NCBI GenBank assembly: GCA_005888335.1
Contig: VAWY01000134.1
Span: forward strand, 40,448-104,447
From: Actinomycetota bacterium
Lineage (GTDB): Bacteria > Actinomycetota > Thermoleophilia > Solirubrobacterales > Solirubrobacteraceae
Length of the DNA stretch: 64,000 bases
Direction: 5' to 3'
Shown: positions 33,306-41,217 of the stretch, piece after piece
Layout of the letters: each line of letters begins with the position of its first letter
Position numbering within the stretch: the stretch's first letter is position 1
Program-made: the position numbers and the translations under genes
The notes under the pieces: model-generated
Database searches by the model: none
The model's input: only the letters and a program-made list of their open reading frames with translations
Told to the model about the DNA's origin: nothing

Positions 33306-33350
33306 GACCACGATCCGCTGCCCTCAGCGACACGGACCCGGCCGCGACCT
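33287..33350 (-). repeat. dispersed intergenic repeat, copy F (type I flank, inverted)
   Basis: On the minus strand it reads GGTCGCGGCCGGGTC, then GGGCAGCGGATCGTGGTC, then TGCGCCCGAGCCGCGCGGC. It aligns with copy A along its whole length with roughly ten differences. It closes the third composite element. Confidence 0.75.
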
Positions 33351-33380
33351 GAGACGGCGCAGCGCGCGGGGCGACGAGCC

Positions 33381-33787
33381 TCAGCAAGCCCCCGGGTTCT
33401 GCTGGCAGAAGCCCTGGAAGCCGCCGGGCGAGGCGCCGCCGGTGCCGCCGCCCTGAGTGCCGCCGCCCTGCGTTCCGCCGCCCTGCGGGGCGGCGCCGCC
33501 GCCGGTGCCGCCGCCGCCCGTCGCGCCGGCACCTGTCTGCGGCGCGCTGGGCTGGGCCGCGGTCCCACCGCCGGTGCTCGGCGCCGGCGACGCGGTGCCG
33601 CCCGAGCCGGTGGTCGATCCCGCCGCGCCGGTCGTGGTCGTCGCGGTCGTGGACGGCCCGCGGGGACGCTGAGCTCCGGGGTCGAGCGCGGGACGGCGAT
33701 GTCGACCTTCGATCCGCCGCAGGCGCCGACCCCCAGGCCAAGGGCGAAGAGGACGACGAAGGCGGCGAGTGGGCGCGCGCGGGACAT
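33381..33787 (-). pseudogene. Gly/Thr-rich lipoprotein gene with an apparent one-base frameshift
   Basis: The start at 33787 encodes a lipoprotein signal (MSRARPLAAFVVLFALGLGV, then GACGGS lipobox) followed by VDIAVPRSTPELSVP. The downstream part, in another frame, is a low-complexity Ser/Thr/Gly tail (GPSTTATTTTGAAGST, repeated GGGTQ) ending GFCQQNPGAC with a paired Cys. The two join if one C is added in the C4 run facing GGGG at 33662-33665. Either a base was lost (true pseudogene or sequencing error) or a -1 slip restores the frame. The tail resembles a wall-spanning linker. Confidence 0.6.
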
Positions 33788-33840
33788 GATCGGCACAGAG
33801 GCTAGCCGCGTCGGCGGTCGGACGCGCTGCGCGCTGCGCG

Positions 33841-34116
33841 CTACGCGGCCGGCCGCTCGACCGGCGCCATCCGGCGCCCGCAGGTCGGGCAGTCGTTGAG
33901 GTCGATCGGCGCGAGCTGGTCGCACCAGTCGCAGAAGCGCAGGTACTCGACCGCCCAGGGCAGGTTCGACGTGTTGGGCGGCATGGGCAGGACCTGGCCG
34001 ACGACCTCGAGCGGCTCGCTCGTCTCGCGGTCCACGTAGATCTCGCCCGGCTCGGCCTCGATGATGATCTCGCGGCCCGTCGAGGGCGTGCGCAGGCGGT
34101 AACGCTGACGTCGCAT
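33841..34116 (-). CDS. hypothetical protein with a C-terminal zinc ribbon
   Basis: A 91-residue soluble protein. The N-terminal half is beta-rich (RQRYRLRTPSTGREIIIEAEPG). The C-terminus has FCDWCDQLAPIDLNDCPTCGRRM, two CxxC knuckles 10 residues apart that should bind zinc. The start is ATG at 34116; the frame continues 12 codons further but would overlap the divergent glycosyltransferase start. Zinc-ribbon adaptors of this size often bind RNA or protein partners. No specific family recognised. Confidence 0.6.
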   Translation of the reverse strand: MRRQRYRLRTPSTGREIIIEAEPGEIYVDRETSEPLEVVGQVLPMPPNTSNLPWAVEYLRFCDWCDQLAPIDLNDCPTCGRRMAPVERPAA

Positions 34117-34138
34117 CGGGCTGGGACCATAGCCGACC

Positions 34139-35683
34139 GTGCGAGTCCTCATCTTCCATGGCTACCTGCTGCGCGGGACCGGGTCCAACGTCTACAACGC
34201 CAAGCTCGCGGAGGCGCTGCGCGGCGAGGGCCACGAGGTCCACCTGCTCTGCCAGGACGCCGAGCCGCAGGAGATGCCGTGGGTCGACGCGGTGGGGACG
34301 TGGCGCGACGGCGAGCTCGCCACCAAGGTCATCCGCGAGCCGGTGCGGGCCACGGTCTACCGCCCGCCGATCGGCCGCCTGCTGCCCGTCTACGTCGCCG
34401 ACCGCTACGAGGGCTTCGACGCCAAGCCGCTGCCCGACTGCACCGACGAGGAGATCGCCACCTACATCGAGCGCAACGTGGCGGCTGTCCGGGAGGTCGC
34501 CGGGCGCGTCGAGCCCGACGCCGCGCTGGCCAACCACCTCGTCATGGGACCGCTCATCCTGGCCCGCGCCGGCGTGCCGTGCGCGGTCAAGGTCCACGGC
34601 AGCGCGCTCGAGTACGTGGTCAAGCGCCACCCCGATCGCTTCCTGGCGCCGGCGCTGGAGGGCCTGGACAACGCGCGGGCCGTGCTCGTCGGCTCGCGCC
34701 ACACCGCCGAGAGCCTGTGGGCGACGGTCGGCGACGACGTGCGCGCGCGGACGCGGCTCGGGCCGCCCGGCGTCGACGTCGACCAGTTCGCGCCCCGCCC
34801 TCCGGCGGCTGCCGCCGCCGGCCTGCGCGGGCTGGCCGAGCGGCTGGCCGCGACGGCCTCGCCCGCGACCGCCGCCGACGACGCCTTCGCCCGCGACCAC
34901 GCCGCCGCCGGGCGCGCCCTCGCCGCCCTCGACCCGCGCCGCGACCGGCTCGTCGTCTTCGTCGGCAAGCTGATCGTCAGCAAGGGCGTCGACCTGCTGC
35001 TCGCCGCCTGGCCGCTCGTCCTGGCGCGCGTCCCGGAGGCGCGGCTCGTCGTCGTCGGCTTCGGGGCCTACCGCGAGGGGCTCGAGACGCTCCAGGCGGC
35101 GCTGGCCGCGGGCGACCTCGACCGCGCGATCGCCCTCGCCGAGGCCGGCCGCGAGCTCGAGGGCGGCCCGCGCGCGCCGCTGCGCCACCTGCTCGCCTTC
35201 CTGCGATCGCCCGCTGCGGCGAGCGACGCCTACCGCGCCGCGGCGACGCAGCTGCCCGAGCGCGTCGCCTGGTGCGGGCGCCTCGAGCACGACGAGCTCG
35301 CCGACCTGCTGCCCGCCTGCGACGCCATGGTCATGCCGAGCACGTTCCCCGAGGCCTTCGGCATGGTCGCCGCCGAGGCGGCCGCGTGCGGCGCCCTGCC
35401 CGTCTCGGCCGGGCACTCGGGGATGGCCGAGGTCTCGCTCGTGCTGGCGGGCCCGGCGCCGGCGGCGGTGGAGGGCCTGCTCTCGTTCCCGGTCGACGAC
35501 GGCGCGGTCGAGGCGATCGCCGAGCGCCTCGTGACGTGGCTGCACGCGCCGGAGTCCCTGCGCGAGCGGACCCGGGCGTCGCTCGTCGCCACGGCCCGCG
35601 AGCGCTTCTCCTGGACGGGCGTCGCCCGCGGCGTCCTGGCCGCCGCGCGCGGCCGCGTCGAGGACCTTCCCGAGCCGCGCTGA
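34139..35683 (+). CDS. GT4-type glycosyltransferase
   Basis: A 514-residue GT-B fold enzyme. The N-terminal Rossmann domain opens with VLIFHGYLLRGTGSNVYNAKLAEALRG when read across its first strand and helix. The C-terminal domain has VVFVGKLIVSKGVDLLLAAW and the donor-binding VMPSTFPEAFGMVAAEAAACG with the Glu-x7-Glu pair. It is ~100 residues longer than a standard GT4, with an insertion in the middle (EARLVVVGFG onward). It transfers a sugar from a nucleotide donor to an unknown acceptor, possibly a lipid or exopolysaccharide. GTG start, 22 bases from the divergent zinc-ribbon gene. Confidence 0.88.
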   Translation: MRVLIFHGYLLRGTGSNVYNAKLAEALRGEGHEVHLLCQDAEPQEMPWVDAVGTWRDGELATKVIREPVRATVYRPPIGRLLPVYVADRYEGFDAKPLPDCTDEEIATYIERNVAAVREVAGRVEPDAALANHLVMGPLILARAGVPCAVKVHGSALEYVVKRHPDRFLAPALEGLDNARAVLVGSRHTAESLWATVGDDVRARTRLGPPGVDVDQFAPRPPAAAAAGLRGLAERLAATASPATAADDAFARDHAAAGRALAALDPRRDRLVVFVGKLIVSKGVDLLLAAWPLVLARVPEARLVVVGFGAYREGLETLQAALAAGDLDRAIALAEAGRELEGGPRAPLRHLLAFLRSPAAASDAYRAAATQLPERVAWCGRLEHDELADLLPACDAMVMPSTFPEAFGMVAAEAAACGALPVSAGHSGMAEVSLVLAGPAPAAVEGLLSFPVDDGAVEAIAERLVTWLHAPESLRERTRASLVATARERFSWTGVARGVLAAARGRVEDLPEPR

Positions 35684-35699
35684 CCGCCGGGAGAACGTG

Positions 35700-35705
35700 T
35701 AGGTT
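35700..35705 (+). promoter_or_regulatory. -10 box (TAGGTT) for cytochrome-cupredoxin mRNA
   Basis: TAGGTT ends 8 bases before the ATG at 35714 in a 30-base gap after the glycosyltransferase. Nothing resembling a ribosome site lies between, consistent with a leaderless mRNA. Confidence 0.4.
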
Positions 35706-35713
35706 GCCGCGCG

Positions 35714-36454
35714 ATGCGCCAGCCACCGACCCGCACGCTCCTCGCCCTCGCCGCCGCCGCGGCCCCCGTCGTCGCGGCCGCAGGGTGCGGCCAGCAGGCC
35801 GTCAGCGGCGACGACAACCTGGTCGCCGGCAAGCAGGGCTTCGTCCAGAAGTGCGGCGCCTGCCATACGCTGGCGCGGGCGGCCACCAAGGGCACGGTCG
35901 GCCCGAACCTCGACGCCGCGTTCCGCCAGGCGCTGAAGGACGGCGAGCGGCGCAGCACCGTCAAGGGGATCGTCTACGACCAGATCCTGCACCCCGCCCG
36001 GCTGGAGAACCACAGCACCGGCACGCAGATGCCGGCGGGCCTGTTCAAGGACCAGGACGCGTCCGACGTCGCGGCCTACGTGGCCACGGTCGCCGCCAAG
36101 CCCGGCAAGGACGCCGGGATCCTCGCCGAGGCGGTCAAGGCCGCGGGCGCCGGCAAGCCCGCGGTCGAGAAGGCCGGCGTCCTCGAGATCGACGCGGACC
36201 CGACGGGCCAGCTCGCCTACGTGACCAAGAAGGCCACGGCCAAGCCCGGTCCTGTGACGATCAAGATGAAGAACGACTCCGGCACGCCGCACGACATCGC
36301 GGTGTCGGGCAACGGCGTCAGCGGCAAGGCCCCGGTCACGCCGAAGGGCACCGTGCAGTTCAAGGTCACCCTCAAGCCCGGCACGTACGACTACTTCTGC
36401 ACCGTGCCCGGCCACCGCGCGGCGGGCATGTCGGGCAAGCTGACCGTCCGCTGA
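35714..36454 (+). CDS. cytochrome c-cupredoxin fusion lipoprotein
   Basis: A 246-residue exported electron carrier. It has a lipoprotein signal (acylated Cys25 in AAAGC), a class I cytochrome c domain (haem site CGACH at 47-51, axial Met106 in GTQMPAG), then a blue-copper domain whose ligands His193, Cys229, His234 and Met239 (YFCTVPGHRAAGM) are complete. Such a protein could pass electrons between a donor complex and the neighbouring cytochrome oxidase outside the membrane. It faces the caa3 cluster tail to tail, and the two share a hairpin at 36451-36479. Confidence 0.88.
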   Translation: MRQPPTRTLLALAAAAAPVVAAAGCGQQAVSGDDNLVAGKQGFVQKCGACHTLARAATKGTVGPNLDAAFRQALKDGERRSTVKGIVYDQILHPARLENHSTGTQMPAGLFKDQDASDVAAYVATVAAKPGKDAGILAEAVKAAGAGKPAVEKAGVLEIDADPTGQLAYVTKKATAKPGPVTIKMKNDSGTPHDIAVSGNGVSGKAPVTPKGTVQFKVTLKPGTYDYFCTVPGHRAAGMSGKLTVR

Positions 36455-36479
36455 GCGGTCGGCGACCGAGCGCGCTCAG
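36451..36479. terminator. bidirectional hairpin built from two opposing stop codons
   Basis: Outer arms CTGAGCG (36451-36457) and CGCTCAG (36473-36479), inner arms CGGTC and GACCG around GGC. The outer arms include the stop codons of both convergent genes. There is no T tract, so termination is probable rather than certain. Confidence 0.5.
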
Positions 36480-36586
36480 AACAGCGCGCGGATGAGCAGC
36501 ACGACGACCACGATCGCCAGCGCGACCGCCCCGACGTAGAGCAGCAAGCGGAACGCCTCCGCCTCGGAGCGCAGCGGGTTGATCAC
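36476..36586 (-). CDS. 36-residue single-helix protein at the end of the caa3 operon
   Basis: GTG-started micro-protein overlapping the subunit III stop by 4 bases (GTGA). It has a short charged N-terminus (INPLRSEAEAFR) and one hydrophobic helix (LLLYVGAVALAIVVVVLLIRALF when taken in parts). Its coupling to subunit III and its size suggest a small structural oxidase subunit of the CtaF/subunit IV kind. No alignment supports that, so the role is inferred from position. Confidence 0.6.
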   Translation of the reverse strand: MINPLRSEAEAFRLLLYVGAVALAIVVVVLLIRALF

Positions 36587-37188
36587 AGGATGTAGACCGT
36601 CGTGAACACGACGATCCACATGATGTCGACGAAGTGCCAGTAGATCCCCGGCACCTCGACGCCGCGGTGCTCCTGGGGCGTGAAGTGGCCGCGGAAGGCG
36701 CGGATGTTGGTGAACAGCAGCAGCGTCAGCCCGATGAAGACGTGCGCGCCGTGCAGGCCGGTGAGGCCGTAGAAGATCGATCCCTGGGCGAAGTCGTGCG
36801 GCGCGAAGCCGATGTGCACGTACTCGTTGACCTGGATGAAGAGGAACGTGAAGCCCAGCAGGAACGTGGTCAGGATGCCCGCCTGCAGGGCCATGCGGTT
36901 GCCGCGCTTGGCGCCCTCGAGCGCCCAGTGCATCGTGAACGAGCTCGACACCAGGATCACCGTGTTGAAGCCCGCGATGACCTTCGGCAGGTCCTTGCCG
37001 TCGACGGGGAACCAGTGATCGCCCTGCACGACCCGGATGAAGAAGTAGGCCGTGAAGAAGGCCCCGAAGACCATCACCTCGCTGATGATGAAAAGGAGCA
37101 TCCCCAGCACCTGCGGGTCCACCCGCGACGAGCGGTTGGCGGGCGGCGGCCCGTGGTGCTCGGCGTGCGCGAGGGCGGCGGCTTCCAT
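36583..37188 (-). CDS. ctaE: cytochrome c oxidase subunit III
   Basis: A 201-residue, five-helix subunit III: VLGMLLFIISEVMVFGAFFTAYF near the N-terminus, GLTGLHGAHVFIGLTLLL, and the C-terminal GVEVPGIYWHFVDIMWIVVFTTVYIL pattern with the conserved His/Glu residues. It supports subunit I and proton uptake. The ATG overlaps the stop of the Usp-like gene (ATGA). It belongs to the caa3-type cluster. The second oxidase cluster in this window has no recognisable subunit III of its own. Confidence 0.94.
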   Translation of the reverse strand: MEAAALAHAEHHGPPPANRSSRVDPQVLGMLLFIISEVMVFGAFFTAYFFIRVVQGDHWFPVDGKDLPKVIAGFNTVILVSSSFTMHWALEGAKRGNRMALQAGILTTFLLGFTFLFIQVNEYVHIGFAPHDFAQGSIFYGLTGLHGAHVFIGLTLLLFTNIRAFRGHFTPQEHRGVEVPGIYWHFVDIMWIVVFTTVYIL

Positions 37189-38036
37189 CAGGCGGGGACC
37201 TCCGTGCCGGACGACGCGGACTGCTCGGCGACGACGTGCTCGACCGTGCAGTTGGTCGCCCGCCGCACGCGCTCCACCAGGTCGGCCCGCAGCCAGCCCG
37301 AGCGCTCGGCGCCGAGCGTCGAGATGATGATGTTGTCGGCGTGGAAGAACTGCAGGCCCTGCATGGTCGCCGTGTAGGGATCGGGGTCGGCGACCATCCC
37401 GGCGACCATCACGTGCTCGCGGCGAAGGATGTCGAGCATCTGGCCGAGGCGCCCGCGCGCGGCCAGGAAGTCCTTGCCCGTGCCGCCCTCCTGCGGGACG
37501 ACGATGACGAACAGGTGGGGGCTGTCCTGGCTGCTGAGCTCGCGGATCCGGTTGAGCAGCGCGGGCGAGCTCGTCGTGCGGTTGGCGACGACGAGCGTCT
37601 CGTGGTACGGCAGGCCCTCGCTCTCGATGTCGACGATGACGTGGTCGACGGGCAGCCCGGTCGCATCCTCGATGCGCTCGATGAGGTCGCGCTTCAGCCA
37701 CCCCGACGACGTCGCCGGCTTGGTCGAGACGACGATCCGGTCGGGGCGCCACTCGCGCACGGCGTCCATCGCCGCCGTGTAAGGGTCGGGGTCGCCGACC
37801 TCGCCGACCGACTCGATGCCCATCTGCTCGCGCAGGCCCACGCGGGCGAGGTCGACGCGCACCTGGGCCGCCCCGTAGACGGCCTCGTCGTAGATGATGT
37901 TGCCGAACCTCGGGTTGGTCCGCGGGACGCAGATGACGATCTGCAGGCCGGGATCCGCGTCCTTGAGCTCGCGCGCCTTCGCGGCCAGCGCGCGCCCGCC
38001 GAGCGTCTCGTTCGCCACCACCAGCACTCGTGCCAT
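37188..38036 (-). CDS. tandem Usp-like (universal stress) protein inside the oxidase operon
   Basis: A 282-residue cytoplasmic protein made of two homologous alpha/beta units. Unit 1 (about 1-125) has VLVVANETLGG, GDPDPYTAAMDAVREW, RPDRIVVSTKPAT and GWLKRDLIERI. Unit 2 (about 145-270) has TLVVANRTT, ADPDPYTATMQGLQFF, NIIISTLG and GWLRADLVERV. The fold resembles UspA-type nucleotide-binding proteins, but no GxxGxxxxGS-type ATP loop is seen. It lies between ctaD and ctaE and overlaps ctaE, so it is part of the oxidase transcript; function unknown. Confidence 0.8.
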   Translation of the reverse strand: MARVLVVANETLGGRALAAKARELKDADPGLQIVICVPRTNPRFGNIIYDEAVYGAAQVRVDLARVGLREQMGIESVGEVGDPDPYTAAMDAVREWRPDRIVVSTKPATSSGWLKRDLIERIEDATGLPVDHVIVDIESEGLPYHETLVVANRTTSSPALLNRIRELSSQDSPHLFVIVVPQEGGTGKDFLAARGRLGQMLDILRREHVMVAGMVADPDPYTATMQGLQFFHADNIIISTLGAERSGWLRADLVERVRRATNCTVEHVVAEQSASSGTEVPA

Positions 38037-38049
38037 CGTCGAAGCCCTC

Positions 38050-39996
38050 CTAATGCGGCTGCGCCACCGTCGGCGCACCGGTCGTGGCCGGGACCTTGGG
38101 CTCGCGGAACACCCCGTGCACCGCCCCCGGGACGCCGTACTCGTAGGGACCACCGACGACCGTCGGCACCGCGTCGAAGTTGAACACCGGCGGGGGCGAC
38201 GAGACCTGCCACTCGAGCGTCAGCGCCCGCCACGGGTTCGCCGGCGCGCGCGGCCCGCCGCGCCACGAGGCGACCATGTTGTAGACGAAGACGAGCGTCG
38301 ACAGCCCGAGCACGAACGAGGCGATCGAGATCGCCAGGTTCCATCCCGCGAACTGCTCGGCGTAGTCGGCGACGCGCCGCGGCATCCCCTGGATGCCGAT
38401 GAGGTGCATCGGCCCGAAGGTGAGGTTGAACGCGATGAACGTCGTCCAGAAGTGCAGCTTGCCCAGGCTCTCGTCGAACATCCGGCCCGTCATCTTCGGG
38501 AACCAGTGGTAGACGCCCGCGAAGATCGTGAACAGCGATCCGCCGAAGAGCACGTAGTGGATGTGGGCGACGATGAAGTACGTGTCGCTCACGTGGATCG
38601 TGAACGGGATCATCGCCAGCATCACGCCCGAGATCCCGCCCAGGGTGAACATCGTGATGAACCCGAGGGCGAAGAGCATGGGCGTGTCCAATCGGAGCAC
38701 CCCTCGCCACAGGGTCGCGAGCCACGAGAAGATCTTGATCCCGGTCGGCACCGCGATGATCGCCGTGGTGATCATCATCGGGACGCGGATCCACGCCTGC
38801 ATGCCCGAGACGAACATGTGGTGCGCCCACACGGTGAAGCCGAGCACCACGATGGCCAGCAGCGAGAAGGCCATCATCCGGTAGCCGAAGATCGGCTTGC
38901 GCGCCTTCACGGCGAGGACCTCGGAGATGATCCCGAAGCCCGGCAGCATCATGATGTAGACGGCCGGGTGGGAGTAGAACCAGAAGACGTGCTGGTACAT
39001 CAGCACGTCGCCGCCCTTGGCCGCGTTGAAGAAGTTGAAGTCCAGCGCGCGGTCGAGCAGGACGAAGAACTGCGACGCGGCGATGAACGGCGTCGCGATG
39101 ACGACGAGCAGCGACGTCGAGAAGTTCGCCCACACGAGCAGCGGCATGCGGAAGAAGCTCATCCCGGGCGCGCGCATCGTGATGATCGTCACCAGGAAGT
39201 TCAGCGCGGTGGCGATCGACGAGGCGCCCGCGAACTGCACGCCCATCGTGAAGAAGACCTGCCCGATCGGCGCCGTCGTAGAGAGCGGCGCGTAGGCCGT
39301 CCAGCCGGTCGCGAACGACCCGCCCGGCGCCAGGAAGGACGCCAGCATCATGATCCCGGCGATCGGCAGCAGCCAGAACGACAGGGCGTTCAGCCGCGGG
39401 AACGCCATGTCCGGCGCCCCGATCATCAGCGGCAGCACGAAGTTCGCCAGCCCCGCGAAGACCGGGATGATGAACAGGAAGATCAGCAGCGACGCGTGGA
39501 CGCTGAACAGCCCGTTGAAGGCGCCCGGGCTGACGAACTGCATGCCCGGCTGGGCGAGCTCGGCGCGCATGAGCATCGCGAACATGCCGCCGATCAGCAG
39601 GAACACGAACGAGTGGACCGTGTACTGGATCCCGATGACCTTGTGGTCCGTGTTCACGCGGAAGTAGTCGCGCCACGAGTAGGCGCCGTGGCCCGAGTGG
39701 TCCTCGGGGCGCGTCGGCTTGCCCGCCGCCCAGTAGAACCAGTAGTCGAACGCGCCCAGCCCGACGAGGAAGAACATCGGGGCGGCGATCAGGCCCACCT
39801 GCAGGATCGCGTTCCAGTCGTCCCACTTGTTCGGGTAGTGGTTGACCGTCCGCAGCACGCCGACGAGGACGTACGCGAAGGCGGCGCCGACCAGGAACAT
39901 GAGCGCCGCCCGCAGCAGGTTCGGCCGCCGCCAGATCGGCCGCTCGTCGCGCGGGCTGCCCGCGTGGACCGGGGTCGCGGGGGCGGTCACCGCCAT
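38050..39996 (-). CDS. ctaD: cytochrome c oxidase subunit I, A2 type (caa3-like)
   Basis: Catalytic subunit of a haem-copper oxidase, 648 residues. Ligands: low-spin haem His in FSVHASLLIF; CuB His and cross-linked Tyr in FWFYSHPAVYIMMLPGFG; two more CuB His in VWAHHMF; haem a/a3 His in VAHIHYVLFG. The YSHPxV motif replaces the GHPEV glutamate, which marks family A2 enzymes such as the Thermus caa3 oxidase. Two additional hydrophobic segments precede the core (about 28-50, 65-85). Start ATG at 39996 overlaps the subunit II stop. Confidence 0.95.
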   Translation of the reverse strand: MAVTAPATPVHAGSPRDERPIWRRPNLLRAALMFLVGAAFAYVLVGVLRTVNHYPNKWDDWNAILQVGLIAAPMFFLVGLGAFDYWFYWAAGKPTRPEDHSGHGAYSWRDYFRVNTDHKVIGIQYTVHSFVFLLIGGMFAMLMRAELAQPGMQFVSPGAFNGLFSVHASLLIFLFIIPVFAGLANFVLPLMIGAPDMAFPRLNALSFWLLPIAGIMMLASFLAPGGSFATGWTAYAPLSTTAPIGQVFFTMGVQFAGASSIATALNFLVTIITMRAPGMSFFRMPLLVWANFSTSLLVVIATPFIAASQFFVLLDRALDFNFFNAAKGGDVLMYQHVFWFYSHPAVYIMMLPGFGIISEVLAVKARKPIFGYRMMAFSLLAIVVLGFTVWAHHMFVSGMQAWIRVPMMITTAIIAVPTGIKIFSWLATLWRGVLRLDTPMLFALGFITMFTLGGISGVMLAMIPFTIHVSDTYFIVAHIHYVLFGGSLFTIFAGVYHWFPKMTGRMFDESLGKLHFWTTFIAFNLTFGPMHLIGIQGMPRRVADYAEQFAGWNLAISIASFVLGLSTLVFVYNMVASWRGGPRAPANPWRALTLEWQVSSPPPVFNFDAVPTVVGGPYEYGVPGAVHGVFREPKVPATTGAPTVAQPH

Positions 39997-41036
39997 CAGC
40001 GTGTCACCTCCTTGAGGTAGGCCACGAGCGTCTTGATGTCGTCCTTGGACAAGGTCTGGCCGAAGTTTGGCGGCATGATGCCCGGCTTGTACCCCTTCTC
40101 GATGAAGGCGTCGGGCTTGACGATCGACTGCTGGATGAACGCGTCGGGCTTGCCCTTGAGGAACTTGTCGAGGTCGGGGCCGACCTGCGCCGTCGACCCT
40201 GCGTCCTTGAGCGTGTGACAGCCGCTGCAGCCGTTGTCCGCGAACAGCTTGCGGCCGGCCGCCGCCACCTGGGCGGGCGCGGCGCCCGACGGCGCCGCCG
40301 GCTTGGTCTGCTGCTGCAGCCACTGCTTGAAGCGCGCCGGCGTCACCACGGTGACCGAGTTGCGCATCGCGGCGTGGCCGAGGCCGCACAGCTCGGCGCA
40401 GACGATCTGGTAGTTCCCGAGCCGCTTGGGGGTGATGCGGTAGTGGGTCTCGATGCCCGGCACCGCGTCCATCTTCAGGCGGAAGGCCGGCACCCAGAAG
40501 TCGTGGATGACGTCCTTGGACCGCAGGCGGAAGTCGACCGGGCGCCCGATCGGCAGGTAGAGCTGGGTCGTCGTCAGCTCGCTGCCGGCCACGTCCTTGG
40601 GGTACACAAACGTCCAGGCGAACTGCTCGCCGAAGACCTTGACCTTCATCTCGCGCGTCGCCGCCTGCGCCGCCGTGGGCTTCTTCTCGATGTCGCGCAG
40701 GACGACGTACGCGTACGTGCACAGCCCGGCGATGAGCGCCGCGGGCAGCGCGGTCCAGACGACCTCCAGGCGCGTGTTGCCGTGGATCGGCGGCCCGTCC
40801 TCGAGCTCCTGCCCCGGGCGCATCCGGAAGAAGATCACCGAGAAGACGATGATCGACACGACGAGCACGAAGACGGGCACCGACGCGATGATCAGGACGT
40901 CGTAGAGCGTGTCGATCTTGTCCGCCTGCGTCGAGCCGGCAGGCGGGAACCAGTGGATGGACAGCCCGAGCGCGATCCCGACCGCCGACGCGATCAGGAC
41001 GGCGCCGAGCACCCATTGCCCGCGCCTGCTACCCAC
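39996..41036 (-). CDS. ctaC: cytochrome c oxidase subunit II with fused cytochrome c (caa3 type)
   Basis: A 346-residue subunit II. It has a signal/anchor helix (about 8-28) and two transmembrane helices, then the CuA domain with IHDFWVPAF and CAELCGLGHAAM (His, two Cys, His, Met ligands). A C-terminal cytochrome c follows, with CSGCH near residue 276 and axial Met in IMPPNF. The covalently attached cytochrome c defines a caa3 enzyme that can accept electrons from small c-type or copper carriers, such as the lipoprotein at 35714. First gene of the cluster ctaC-ctaD-usp-ctaE. Confidence 0.95.
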   Translation of the reverse strand: MGSRRGQWVLGAVLIASAVGIALGLSIHWFPPAGSTQADKIDTLYDVLIIASVPVFVLVVSIIVFSVIFFRMRPGQELEDGPPIHGNTRLEVVWTALPAALIAGLCTYAYVVLRDIEKKPTAAQAATREMKVKVFGEQFAWTFVYPKDVAGSELTTTQLYLPIGRPVDFRLRSKDVIHDFWVPAFRLKMDAVPGIETHYRITPKRLGNYQIVCAELCGLGHAAMRNSVTVVTPARFKQWLQQQTKPAAPSGAAPAQVAAAGRKLFADNGCSGCHTLKDAGSTAQVGPDLDKFLKGKPDAFIQQSIVKPDAFIEKGYKPGIMPPNFGQTLSKDDIKTLVAYLKEVTR

Positions 41037-41217
41037 CGCTGGCCACCCCTTGGTCCCTCATCGAGCACGGAACCCTATTCACGCCGAGCGACGGACGGCA
41101 AGCCGGCACGTTCGCCGCGTGTCAGGGCTGTCCGGCGCCGCTCGGGAGGAGGTCTTCGAGCCGCGTCTGGTAGCGTTGCCAGTGCTCGTGACAATTGAAA
41201 CGAGGGGGTAGCCAAGG

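Larger units (their letters stand above)
32750..33380. other. 631-base gene-free region filled with repeats and hairpins
   Basis: Between two convergent genes. It contains repeat copies E (forward) and F (inverted), a 47-base near-palindrome (32924-32970), a 10-bp-stem hairpin (32993-33022) and about two and a half tandem units of 112 bp (33031-33305). The only open frames are compositional and read across the tandem repeats. Confidence 0.6.

Noticed and set aside
32999..36415. Long minus-strand open frame opposite the glycosyltransferase and cytochrome gene
   Set aside because: Only its short stretch at 33672-33787 (the lipoprotein signal) is meaningful. The rest is antisense shadow.
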